Below are positions 56,542 through 64,000 of a stretch of 64,000 bases of DNA, one piece after another. The stretch's first letter is position 1. Every line of letters begins with the position of its first letter. The notes beneath the pieces were generated by a model, which had not been told where the DNA came from, did not search any database, and worked only from the letters and a program-made list of their open reading frames with translations. Source of the DNA: Candidatus Neomicrothrix sp. UBA2974 (GTDB lineage Bacteria > Actinomycetota > Acidimicrobiia > Acidimicrobiales > MedAcidi-G1). The position numbers were made by a program, and so were the translations under genes. The stretch lies in NCBI GenBank assembly GCA_002348705.1, contig DEAU01000014.1, positions 1 to 64,000 of the forward strand. The letters run 5' to 3'.

Positions 56542-57306
56542 GTGACCGTCGCCATGATTCATGGCAATCCTGAGACGGACGCCATCTGGCGACAGTTGGT
56601 GTCTGAATTGACCGGTCGGGGTGTCAACGACGTGGTCCTCCTGTCTCCACCTGGTTTCGGTGCCCCTATTCCAGAGAACTGGACTGCCACCAGGCAGGCT
56701 TACCGTGACTGGTTGATCCGGGAGGTGGAGAGCCTTACTACGGGCGGTCCTGTCGACCTGGTTGGCCACGACTGGGGCGCAGGCCACGTTTTCGGACTTC
56801 TCGAGACTCGCCCTGACCTCATTCGGTCCTGGGCGTGCGATGTGGTCGGGCTCCTGCACCCTGATTATGTCTGGCATGATGCTGCCCAAGTCTGGCAGTC
56901 CCCAGGCCTCGGCGAGCAGGCCGTAGCCATGATGACCGAACTCACCATGGCTGAGCGAAAGGTCGTGTTCCAGGATCTCGGCATGCAAGAGGACGCGGCA
57001 GTAGCCACCGCAGAATCCCTTGATGACATGCTGAGTTGTGTTCTCCCGCTGTACCGGTCTGCCAAACAGCCTGTCTGTGCCGAGTTGGGTACCCGATTGG
57101 CCGAGGCCAGTGCATCATCCAGGCGGCCCTCCGGCCTAGCGCTGAACCCCACAGAAGATCCGTACGTTGGACATGGAGCCGAGGCAGCAGCACTACTGAT
57201 GGCCGAGCACGCTCCAATGTATGGCGCCGGGCATTGGTGGATGACCGAACGGCCAGAGGAGGCGGCGGACATCCTCGTCGAATTCTGGAATTCGCTCCGC
57301 AACTGA
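56542..57306 (+). CDS. Alpha/beta hydrolase (haloalkane dehalogenase-like fold)
   Basis: About 254 residues from a GTG at 56542 with AGAGAGGAAA upstream; an in-frame GTG at 56521 is possible. Features are VAMIHGNPETDAIWRQL (oxyanion region), DLVGHDWGAGHVFG with Asp in the nucleophile elbow (H-D-W-G), and a late GAGHWWMTE with the catalytic His. An Asp nucleophile is the pattern of dehalogenases and epoxide hydrolases rather than esterases. Encoded directly after the sulfatase, so perhaps part of the same degradative pathway. Confidence 0.85.
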   Translation: MTVAMIHGNPETDAIWRQLVSELTGRGVNDVVLLSPPGFGAPIPENWTATRQAYRDWLIREVESLTTGGPVDLVGHDWGAGHVFGLLETRPDLIRSWACDVVGLLHPDYVWHDAAQVWQSPGLGEQAVAMMTELTMAERKVVFQDLGMQEDAAVATAESLDDMLSCVLPLYRSAKQPVCAELGTRLAEASASSRRPSGLALNPTEDPYVGHGAEAAALLMAEHAPMYGAGHWWMTERPEEAADILVEFWNSLRN

Positions 57307-57326
57307 TCATTTTCCCGGACTCACCG

Positions 57327-57370
57327 AAAGGGAGCCGATGTGCGTCCCGCCGCGCGCGCATTGGCTCCTT
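57327..57370. terminator. Long imperfect hairpin between hydrolase and dehydrogenase genes
   Basis: The left arm (57327-57344, AAGGGAGCCGATGTGCG core) pairs with the right arm (57353-57370, GCGCATTGGCTCCTT core) with one bulged base and two weak or mismatched pairs around a GC-rich loop. It starts 21 bases after the hydrolase stop. There is no T-tract; it could terminate the upstream transcript or act in the leader of the dehydrogenase gene. Confidence 0.4.
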
Positions 57371-57426
57371 GCGTTGCCGGAGGTGATGATGGGTGGTAAC
57401 CGGTCGACGAATGGAGCCCACCGACC

Positions 57427-58509
57427 ATGCATGGACTGATCCAGGAAGATAACGGAGAGGAACACGTCCGACTCTCAACCGAACTAGAGCACGCCGCCGC
57501 CCTTGAACCCCGTCAGGTCCGTATTCAAATCATGGCTGCGGGTGTGTGCGGCAGTGACTTGAGTTGCGTGCACGGCAAGTACTACATGCCCACTCCGCTG
57601 GTTCCCGGTCACGAAGCAGCCGGTGTGGTGATTGAAGTCGGCTCGGCTGTGACCTACTGCACATTGGGCGATCATGTCGTACTGTCGACGTTCGGCAATT
57701 GCGGGCACTGTCCAGTCTGCGAAGGCGGCAGCCCTGGAAACTGTGGCTTTGGCGGTCTGCGGTACACCCATGTCGAGGGCGAACAGCAGCTTTGGGGGTT
57801 TGCCAACCTCGGCGCTTTTGCCCAAGAGACAATCGTCCACGAAAATCAGGCCGTACCCATACCGAATGAAGTCCCGCTGTCTTCGGCCGCCCTGATCGGC
57901 TGTGGCGTCATGACCGGAGCCGGTGCAGTGTTTAACCGGGCAAGAGTCGGCGTCGGCGACACCTGCGCTGTGATCGGAGCTGGAGGCGTTGGTCTCAACG
58001 TCATTCAGGCAGCGTCGCTGAGTGGCGCCAGTCAGATTGTCGTCGTGGACCGTGTTGCCTCAAAGGAGCGGATGGCCCTCGAGTTCGGAGCGACGGACTT
58101 CGTTCTTGTCGACAGCGAGAGCTTTGACTCCGTAGCTGCCGTTCAAGAGCTCTCCGGGGGCGGTGTCGATCATGCATTCGAAGTCGTTGGTAGCACCGAA
58201 CTGTTGGCCAACTGCCTGCCCATGACCAAGGCTGGTGGCAACATATGTGCTGTCGGTGTCCCTGACCTCACGGCGACTGTTACCTACCCTTTCCAAGCTC
58301 TCCACCAGAACAAGAACCTGCTGGGTATTCGCGCTGGAGGCGGTAAGCCTCGACGTGACTTCCGACTTATCGCTGACCTGTACTTGAAGGGCCGGTTCAA
58401 GCTCGACGAGTTGGTTTCCCAGACTGCGGGACTCGATGGACTTCAGGGCGCCTTCGACTCGCTGAAGGCTGGCGCCGAGGCGCGTACTGTGCTCCTTCCT
58501 AACGGCTGA
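57427..58509 (+). CDS. Zinc-dependent alcohol dehydrogenase (MDR family)
   Basis: A 360-residue medium-chain dehydrogenase. The catalytic-zinc region is AAGVCGSDLSCVHGKYYMPTPLVPGHEAAGVV. The four structural-zinc cysteines are in NCGHCPVCEGGSPGNCG. The NAD loop is CAVIGAGGVGLNVIQAA. It resembles class III/NDMA-type actinobacterial alcohol dehydrogenases. It oxidises an alcohol to an aldehyde or ketone; the substrate is unknown. It is followed by SDR and crotonase genes on the same strand. Confidence 0.92.
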   Translation: MHGLIQEDNGEEHVRLSTELEHAAALEPRQVRIQIMAAGVCGSDLSCVHGKYYMPTPLVPGHEAAGVVIEVGSAVTYCTLGDHVVLSTFGNCGHCPVCEGGSPGNCGFGGLRYTHVEGEQQLWGFANLGAFAQETIVHENQAVPIPNEVPLSSAALIGCGVMTGAGAVFNRARVGVGDTCAVIGAGGVGLNVIQAASLSGASQIVVVDRVASKERMALEFGATDFVLVDSESFDSVAAVQELSGGGVDHAFEVVGSTELLANCLPMTKAGGNICAVGVPDLTATVTYPFQALHQNKNLLGIRAGGGKPRRDFRLIADLYLKGRFKLDELVSQTAGLDGLQGAFDSLKAGAEARTVLLPNG

Positions 58510-58561
58510 GTCGCCGATAGCCCGCCTGACGACCGACCCCCTTGACACACTGGAGAATCCC

Positions 58562-59341
58562 ATGCCCCGCATCGACCTTACGGACAGTTCCTCTCTCGTA
58601 ACTGGAGGAGCGTCCGGAATTGGCGAGGCCAGCGCTCGCCAGTTGGCTGCCGCCGGCAGCCGCGTCATCATCGCCGACCTGAACGAAGACCGTGGTCAGG
58701 CCATCGCCTCGGAACTGGGCGGCCTGTTTGTGAGATGCGACGTGACCAGCACCGAGGACGCAGACACGGCCGTCGCTGCCGCGTCAGAGATGGGTCCAGT
58801 GCGGGTGCTCGTCAACTCTGCCGGACTCGGTCACCCTGGCCGGACTATCAGCCGCGACAACGAGCCGATGGATCTCGCTCTCTTCGAGTTTGTCGTTCGG
58901 GTCAACCTGATCGGTTCGTTCAACTTGTTGAGCCGGGCCGCCGCAGAGATGGCGAAGACCGAGCCGATGGACGTTGACGGTCAACGGGGTGTCGTGGTCA
59001 ACATGGCTTCAGTGGCTGCCTTTGATGGCCAGATCGGCCAAGCTGCCTACTCGGCATCCAAGGGCGGCATCGTCGGCATGACGCTGCCCATAGCCCGTGA
59101 CCTCGCCGCTGTTGGCGTTCGAGTAAACACGATCGCCCCAGGTCTCATCGACACGCCGATATACGGCGAGGGAGAGCAGAGCGAGGCTTTCAAGGCGCAC
59201 CTTGGACAGTCGGTGCTCCACCCAAAGCGCCTAGGTTCGGGCGAGGAACTGGCCTTCATGGTCATGGAACTGGTGACCAATCCGTACATGAACGGCGAGG
59301 TTGTTCGAGTCGACGGTGGCATTCGAATGCCACCCAAGTAG
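58562..59341 (+). CDS. SDR family dehydrogenase (3-hydroxyacyl-CoA dehydrogenase type II-like)
   Basis: A 259-residue short-chain dehydrogenase/reductase. The cofactor loop is SLVTGGASGIGEASARQL, IIADLNEDRG suggests NAD(H), and the catalytic Ser-Tyr-Lys is seen in NMASVAAFDGQIGQAAYSASKGG. APGLIDTPIYG and GEVVRVDGGIRMPPK are typical of HSD10-like 3-hydroxyacyl-CoA dehydrogenases. It lies 40 bases before an enoyl-CoA hydratase gene, consistent with a beta-oxidation-like pair. Confidence 0.92.
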   Translation: MPRIDLTDSSSLVTGGASGIGEASARQLAAAGSRVIIADLNEDRGQAIASELGGLFVRCDVTSTEDADTAVAAASEMGPVRVLVNSAGLGHPGRTISRDNEPMDLALFEFVVRVNLIGSFNLLSRAAAEMAKTEPMDVDGQRGVVVNMASVAAFDGQIGQAAYSASKGGIVGMTLPIARDLAAVGVRVNTIAPGLIDTPIYGEGEQSEAFKAHLGQSVLHPKRLGSGEELAFMVMELVTNPYMNGEVVRVDGGIRMPPK

Positions 59342-59381
59342 TTGGCGCCCAGAGCCGGCCCAAAAGCGAGAGGACCTTACG

Positions 59382-60146
59382 ATGAGTGACGAGACCAAAC
59401 CCGCTGTTCTGACTGAGCTCCGGGACCGCGTTTTGATCATTACCCTGAACCGTCCAGAGGCTATGAACGCCATCAACGGCGACCTATCTCGGGGGCTGTG
59501 GAGCGCCGTGGGTGAACTCAACGACGACTCGTCCTTGACCGCCGGAGTGCTAACTGGAGCTGGGAAAGGCTTCTGTTCCGGCATGGACCTGAAGGCTTTC
59601 TCTCGCGGCGAAGACATTGGCCCAATGCTGGAGTTCGTCAGCAATGGAGCGGAGAAGCCGTTAATCGCCGCTATCGAGGGCTTTGCTCTCGCCGGCGGAT
59701 TGGAATTGGCACTGGCGTGCGACCTACTGGTGGCTGCTCGGGGCGCCAAATTAGGGATACCGGAGGTCGGTGTCGGCCTGTTCGCCGCCGGCGCAGGCCT
59801 GTTCCGCCTTCCCAGCCGAGTGGGCTATGCCACAGCTATGGAGATGGCCGTCACCGGCGATCCAATCTCCTCAGAGGAGGCGGCCGACAAGGGCCTCGTC
59901 TCGCGTCTCACCGCCGAGGGAGAGGCACTCAGCGAAGCCATCGCCCTAGCAGAACGCATCGCGCGCAATGCCCCACTGGCCGTAGCCGCCTCCAAGGCGC
60001 TTGTACGAGCCACGCAGGGTGCCACCGAGCAGGAGCTCTGGGAGGCCCAGAAACCGTTCATGAAGTCGGTGTGGGGATCGAGCGACGCCAAAGAAGGGCC
60101 CCGGGCTTTCGCAGAGAAACGGCCCCCCGAGTGGACCGGGACCTGA
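59382..60146 (+). CDS. Enoyl-CoA hydratase/isomerase (crotonase family)
   Basis: A 254-residue crotonase from the ATG at 59382 with GCGAGAGGA upstream; the longer frame from 59301 overlaps the SDR gene. Oxyanion-hole segments are GFCSGMDLKAF (about 64-74) and IEGFALAGGLELALACD (about 96-112). GIPEVGVGLFAAGAGLFRLP shows Glu and Val/Gly at the catalytic positions; one of the two usual glutamates is kept (PEVG). The C-terminal EGPRAFAEKRPPEWTG is typical. It hydrates or isomerises an acyl-CoA of unknown chain. Confidence 0.9.
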   Translation: MSDETKPAVLTELRDRVLIITLNRPEAMNAINGDLSRGLWSAVGELNDDSSLTAGVLTGAGKGFCSGMDLKAFSRGEDIGPMLEFVSNGAEKPLIAAIEGFALAGGLELALACDLLVAARGAKLGIPEVGVGLFAAGAGLFRLPSRVGYATAMEMAVTGDPISSEEAADKGLVSRLTAEGEALSEAIALAERIARNAPLAVAASKALVRATQGATEQELWEAQKPFMKSVWGSSDAKEGPRAFAEKRPPEWTGT

Positions 60147-60200
60147 ATCCAATGCTTTATCTGGTGCCCTAAGTCAGACTGGCCTCATCAGGAGACTGGT

Positions 60201-61034
60201 TCAGGCACTGGTGTCTGCGCCAGGGAGCAGCATGGCCAGCTGGCGGGACCGGGCCACCAGAGTCCCCTTACTGTCCCAAAGCCAACCATCTTCGACGAGT
60301 CGCCCGTCATGAAGGTCTTCGGTGACGAACCTTCCCATCATCCATCCTTCGGCCGGTCGGCGGCGCACGTGCACAGTCAACTCGATCGTAGGCACCCAGC
60401 CGACGCGGCCAAGGCGAGTGAAGATCGACGGTGCGAACGCATCGGAGAACATGACTGCCGCCAAGGTGTCTGGTCGTCGCTGGTCGGCAAAACGGATCCA
60501 AGCCTGCATCTCGGCGTCTTTCGACGCACCGGCGATCGACATGTCCGGTCGGATCCGGAGGTCGACCCGTTCGGCGATGAACAATGTGACGCCTTGCTCC
60601 AAGCCACTGCGTGCCACGCAGTCATCAAGCGGCGGCATGTCGTCCGGTGGGGCGATTGTCAGGTCAACGTCGTGGCCTGAGGTGCCCGAAAGGTCGCCCA
60701 TGGCCGCAATCACCTCGATGCGGGCCTTTCCTTCTTGAACCAGCGTGGCGCGTCCAGTAGTCACCGATCGCCCCGAACGCACGATGGAGGCATGCACCTC
60801 ACCTGGCTGGTTTCCCAGCCCGGGGCGCAGGAAATGCGTGGTGACTGAGACGGGATCTTGGTGGCCGCCGAGGTGACGAAGTGCCCGCAGGGCTATGGAC
60901 GTCAGATAGCCCCCGTTCGGGTTGTCGCCGATGTTCCAACGGTCACTCACGTGGGCCGAAAACCGACCGTCTTCGAGTAGCTCTACAGCCGTCTCGGCGT
61001 CGTACTGACTGAGTGGCTCAGTCGTCTCAGTCAT
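60201..61034 (-). CDS. Acyl-CoA thioesterase family protein (two hotdog domains, TesB-like)
   Basis: A 277-residue double-hotdog protein. The N-terminal half reads WNIGDNPNGGYLTSIALRAL and VSVTTHFLRPGLGNQPGEV, and the C-terminal half LAAVMFSDAFAPSIFTRLG and TIELTVHVRRRPAEGWMMG. This is the thioesterase-like superfamily common in actinobacteria. It probably hydrolyses an acyl-CoA. Its ATG overlaps the M20 stop as ATGA, so it is coupled to the M20 and sulfatase genes. Confidence 0.88.
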   Translation of the reverse strand: MTETTEPLSQYDAETAVELLEDGRFSAHVSDRWNIGDNPNGGYLTSIALRALRHLGGHQDPVSVTTHFLRPGLGNQPGEVHASIVRSGRSVTTGRATLVQEGKARIEVIAAMGDLSGTSGHDVDLTIAPPDDMPPLDDCVARSGLEQGVTLFIAERVDLRIRPDMSIAGASKDAEMQAWIRFADQRRPDTLAAVMFSDAFAPSIFTRLGRVGWVPTIELTVHVRRRPAEGWMMGRFVTEDLHDGRLVEDGWLWDSKGTLVARSRQLAMLLPGADTSA

Positions 61035-62377
61035 CTCAGGAAATCCTCGCAGACGTCGAGGTAAAAATCAGTGGTTAGGCGTAGTGATTCCACATCGATC
61101 CTCTCATCGTGGCCATGGAAGCGCCGACCGAATTCACCTGCGCTGATTGTTGGACTGAGCAGACCGGCACCGTAGGCAACCGAGCCCTTTTCGCGGTAGA
61201 TCCGAGCGTCAGTAAAGCCAACGATGAACTGCGGGTTCAGCCGGGCCGTGGGGAATGGCTTGGTGACACAGCGTTCTAGGGAGTCCCACAGCCTCGTATC
61301 GACACGACTGGACGAGGCATCGTCGTCCATCAACATCTCGACCTCCACCTCATCGGCCAAATCTCCAAGTGCTTCGCGTAGGTGTATGGCTACCTCCTCG
61401 GCGTGATCGCCCGGCATAGTCCGGACGTCGAGGTCGATCGAGACACGGTCAGGAATGACATTCGTCTTACCGCGACCATCGACGACGTTGGGCGAAAATG
61501 TGGAATGCGTACACGAGTGCAAATGGGCGGCTACGCCATCCACCGACTGGTCGCGCGGTAGAGACTCGAGGTAATCGTCGACACGGTCCTCGTCTAAAAG
61601 TTGCGCTCGTGTTTCTTCAGCTAGGTCCATGGAGTCGACCTGTGTCCGCCAAAGCTCGTGGAATCGGGCCGCCGGGCGATATTCGGCGAAACGCTGGATA
61701 ACTGCCGCTGCCTTCACCAGTGCGTTATCAGTCCGGTAAGGCATCGAACCGTGGCCAGGGGTGCCGCGAACGGTGAGTCGACGCCAGGCCACGCCCTTTT
61801 CAGCCACGTTCACGCCAATGACGGGAGCCTCCGCAGTTCCGGAGTGCAGACCACCGTTCTCGGTCAAGACGTAGTCGGCGGCGATGGCGTCCCACGCGTG
61901 GTCAGCCATCCACCGGGCACCGTGTGCACTTCCCGACTCCTCGTCCGCCACGGCGAAGAAGACCAAGTCACCGCGGGGTCGGAATCCTCGGTCGGCCAGA
62001 ATCCGAAGCGTCACGGCTTGGGAGGCGACCAAGTTGAGCATGTCGACCGCACCTCGTCCCCATACCTCACCGTTGACAAGCTCACCGCCGAATGGGTCAC
62101 GGCTCCAACCGTCGGGGCTTACCGGAACCACGTCCGTGTGGCCCATGAGGCATAGAGAGGGCGCTTTTGGATCAGAGCCTTCAATCCGGGCCACCAGCGA
62201 TATTCGCCTAGGGGTCGGTTCGAAGCGTTCGATTTCGAGGCCTACGCCCTCGAGGTAGGTCTGCAGAAGGTCGGCGTTGCGGACCTCATAGCCGGATTCG
62301 GCAGTGCCGTCGTTGACACAGCCGTTGCGAATGAGCGCTTGAAGTAGATCGATGACCTCGTCAGTGTGGCCGGTCAC
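61031..62377 (-). CDS. M20 family metallo-hydrolase (ArgE/DapE/ACY1-like)
   Basis: A 448-residue di-zinc amidohydrolase with a GTG start overlapping the sulfatase stop as GTGA. Ligand motifs are LMGHTDVVPVSPDGW, GRGAVDMLNLVASQA, VADEESGSAHGA (paired glutamates), LTENGG and the late FHGHDER. The dimerisation domain is inserted in the middle (about 190-310). Such enzymes cleave N-acyl amino acids or dipeptides. Coupling with a sulfatase and a thioesterase suggests processing of a sulfated or acylated conjugate. Confidence 0.93.
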   Translation of the reverse strand: MTGHTDEVIDLLQALIRNGCVNDGTAESGYEVRNADLLQTYLEGVGLEIERFEPTPRRISLVARIEGSDPKAPSLCLMGHTDVVPVSPDGWSRDPFGGELVNGEVWGRGAVDMLNLVASQAVTLRILADRGFRPRGDLVFFAVADEESGSAHGARWMADHAWDAIAADYVLTENGGLHSGTAEAPVIGVNVAEKGVAWRRLTVRGTPGHGSMPYRTDNALVKAAAVIQRFAEYRPAARFHELWRTQVDSMDLAEETRAQLLDEDRVDDYLESLPRDQSVDGVAAHLHSCTHSTFSPNVVDGRGKTNVIPDRVSIDLDVRTMPGDHAEEVAIHLREALGDLADEVEVEMLMDDDASSSRVDTRLWDSLERCVTKPFPTARLNPQFIVGFTDARIYREKGSVAYGAGLLSPTISAGEFGRRFHGHDERIDVESLRLTTDFYLDVCEDFLR

Positions 62378-64000
62378 TGCATCCGCTCCGCAGCGGCAAC
62401 CTCGATAGCTGCCTCCTCGTCGGCCCGGAATGCTGGGGCGGTGTCCACCTCGACCCGATTGATCCGACCCGAAAATTGGTATGGGGCCGTGTAGGCGTCA
62501 CTTACCCCGGTTGGGTTGCGCCCAATGTCTAGGCCCACAGGTGAAATCATGACCGGCACCACCGGGACCGCAGCCTCTGCTACCACTACCCCGTCCACCA
62601 GTAGCCGTGCCCGGCCGGGACCGCCCTTGACACGCTGCTGGTGAACAGCAAGAACGGTGGCACCTCCCGGGACTGGCTCCGGCGAACATATGACCGTGTG
62701 GTCGGCATAGGCGTTGTGGTCATAGACGAGGTGGCCAGCATCGTCGACGTACGCCACAAGGCCATTGTTGACCGTTCCGAACGCCAACAGGACGCCGTTC
62801 TCATCGCCGTTCGGCCGGTCTACGTGAAACGAGGCCTCCCAGTTCCGCGAGCCCAGGGCTGGTGCGGCGTCAGGCGGCACGCGAGGTGTGGGTGGCAAAT
62901 AGACAAAGCTGTCCCGGTTCCGAGGTGTCCCAGATGTGGCGTGTCCGCTGAACAGTCCTCCTGCCGCCGGACCCGACAGATTTCCTGCCCGATCCATGAT
63001 GGGAAGGACTCCATAGCGGTCTGCCTCATCCCAGAACAGGTCAACCATGGCGGCGAGCCGCTCCGGTTCCACTTTGGCAAGGTCGTGGCACTCGGAAAAG
63101 TCCTCGTTCAGATGGTACAACTCCCAGACGTCGTCTTCGAGGTCGGTCCCATACTGGTGGAAGGCCACCGCCTTCCAACCGTCCGCCCAGATTCCTCGAT
63201 GGCCTTGCATTTCGAAGTACTGCCGGCCTTTACGGCTCGGCACGGCCGTTGCATCGATGGCTGCCGGGGAGAAGGTATAAGCGAGGCTTATCCCCTCGAT
63301 GGCCTTTTGCTCGACTCCGTTGATCGACACTGGTGCTGCCACGTCAAGTAACTCCAGCATCGTCGGGGCGATATCCACCACATGGTGGAACTGGGTGCGT
63401 ACCTGCCCATTGACCGCCGGATCGATCCCGCCCGGCCACGAGATGATGAGCGGGTCGCGCACTCCTCCGGAATGAGTGTTCTGCTTGTATCGCTTGCCCG
63501 GCGAGTTGCCGACTTGCGCCCAGCCCCACGGGTAGTTGGTGTTGCTGGTCCGGGTTCCGATATCGTCAAGTCGGGCCACGGCTTCGTCAACTGGCTGATC
63601 TACGCCGTTGAAGTGCCGGAATGTGTCGAGAATTCCGCTGGCTCGGCCTTCTTGGGAGGCCCCGTTGTCACTCAGGGCTACCACGATCGTGTCGTTGTTC
63701 AAGCCAAGCTCGGCGATTGCGTCTAACAGTCGACCAACTTGAGTGTCGGTATGGTCGAGCATGGCAGCGAAGGCCTCCTGCAATCGGCACGCCAGCGCCT
63801 TTTCGTTGACTGATAAGTCGGTCCACGCCTCCACCCCGGGATTGCGAGGCGCCAAGTCAGTGCCTGGCGGAATGATTCCCATCGCAAGTTGGTTCTCATA
63901 GACCCGGTTGCGAGCAACGTCCCAGCCCTCGTCAAACCGGCCCCGCCACTTCTCTAGGTAGGCGTCTGGCGCTTGGTGGGGCGCGTGGGTCGCTCCGAAG
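62374..64000 (-). CDS. Arylsulfatase, C-terminal part (N-terminus beyond window)
   Basis: 541 residues in frame from the window edge; the ATG at 63882 is internal, since the upstream frame continues as sulfatase sequence (FGATHAPHQAPDAYLEKW, DEGWDVARNRVYENQLA). DTQVGRLLDAIAELGLNNDT, VALSDNGASQEG and GGVRDPLIISWPGG are typical of type I sulfatases. After about residue 385 a LamG-like jelly-roll domain follows (WEASFHVDR, VLAVHQQRVKGGPG, GLDIGRNPTG), common in arylsulfatases acting on large or glycosidic substrates. The formylglycine cysteine lies outside the window and cannot be checked. Confidence 0.92.
   Translation of the reverse strand, partial: FGATHAPHQAPDAYLEKWRGRFDEGWDVARNRVYENQLAMGIIPPGTDLAPRNPGVEAWTDLSVNEKALACRLQEAFAAMLDHTDTQVGRLLDAIAELGLNNDTIVVALSDNGASQEGRASGILDTFRHFNGVDQPVDEAVARLDDIGTRTSNTNYPWGWAQVGNSPGKRYKQNTHSGGVRDPLIISWPGGIDPAVNGQVRTQFHHVVDIAPTMLELLDVAAPVSINGVEQKAIEGISLAYTFSPAAIDATAVPSRKGRQYFEMQGHRGIWADGWKAVAFHQYGTDLEDDVWELYHLNEDFSECHDLAKVEPERLAAMVDLFWDEADRYGVLPIMDRAGNLSGPAAGGLFSGHATSGTPRNRDSFVYLPPTPRVPPDAAPALGSRNWEASFHVDRPNGDENGVLLAFGTVNNGLVAYVDDAGHLVYDHNAYADHTVICSPEPVPGGATVLAVHQQRVKGGPGRARLLVDGVVVAEAAVPVVPVMISPVGLDIGRNPTGVSDAYTAPYQFSGRINRVEVDTAPAFRADEEAAIEVAAAERMQ

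Overview
The window is a compact, moderately high-GC bacterial chromosome segment. No intergenic gap exceeds about 200 bases. I saw no rRNA, tRNA, CRISPR array, insertion sequence or phage gene. The gene content points to an actinobacterium, most likely a marine member of the Acidimicrobiia. The evidence is an AftD-like arabinofuranosyltransferase, a mycobacterial-type MenB, an F420-type reductase, frequent GTG/TTG starts, many acyl-CoA and CoA-transferase genes, sulfatases and N-methyl-amine catabolism. The taxonomy is inference; no marker gene such as 16S is present.

Layout. (1) 1-10,270: envelope polysaccharide block with a partial lipoprotein, an MBOAT O-acyltransferase, a GT4, a 1449-residue AftD-like GT-C enzyme with two discoidin-like domains, a DUF2142-like membrane protein, a small hydrolase and a GT2. 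(2) 10,332-16,426: glutamate synthase gltB-gltD, then an M18 aminopeptidase. (3) 17,845-25,482: ion block, trkA-trkH-trkH on the minus strand, 5-formyl-THF cyclo-ligase, and a membrane pyrophosphatase whose motifs indicate a K+-dependent and possibly Na+-pumping type. (4) 25,618-34,782: an M23 peptidase, a double CaiB-type CoA-transferase, two methyltransferases, menB, a flavodoxin-like protein, an acyltransferase, a polysaccharide deacetylase and upp. (5) 34,816-45,549: LysR regulator divergent from a Rieske oxygenase and a complete heterotetrameric sarcosine oxidase (soxBDAG), followed by an amidase, a hotdog thioesterase resembling betainyl-CoA thioesterase, and an MFS transporter. This is probably a betaine/carnitine-type demethylation island. 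(6) 45,557-53,334: minus-strand run with a small unknown protein, glycerol-3-phosphate dehydrogenase, an unassigned beta-propeller protein, a TauD-type dioxygenase, a MarR regulator behind a perfect palindrome, an OYE-family reductase, a YciI-like protein and an MFS transporter. (7) 53,416-64,000: SMP-30 lactonase, F420-type reductase, arylsulfatase, alpha/beta hydrolase, Zn-dehydrogenase, SDR and crotonase on the plus strand (apart from the F420-type reductase), then a minus-strand run of sulfatase (cut by the window edge), M20 hydrolase and two-hotdog thioesterase.

How they fit together: the sox island would feed glycine and one-carbon units into central metabolism, with nitrogen handled by GltBD. 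The Trk genes would import the K+ on which the neighbouring pyrophosphatase type depends. The right end looks like a scavenging region for sulfate esters and acyl conjugates. The least explained items are the MarR/TauD/propeller cluster, the second TrkH with an altered selectivity filter, and the double CoA-transferase.
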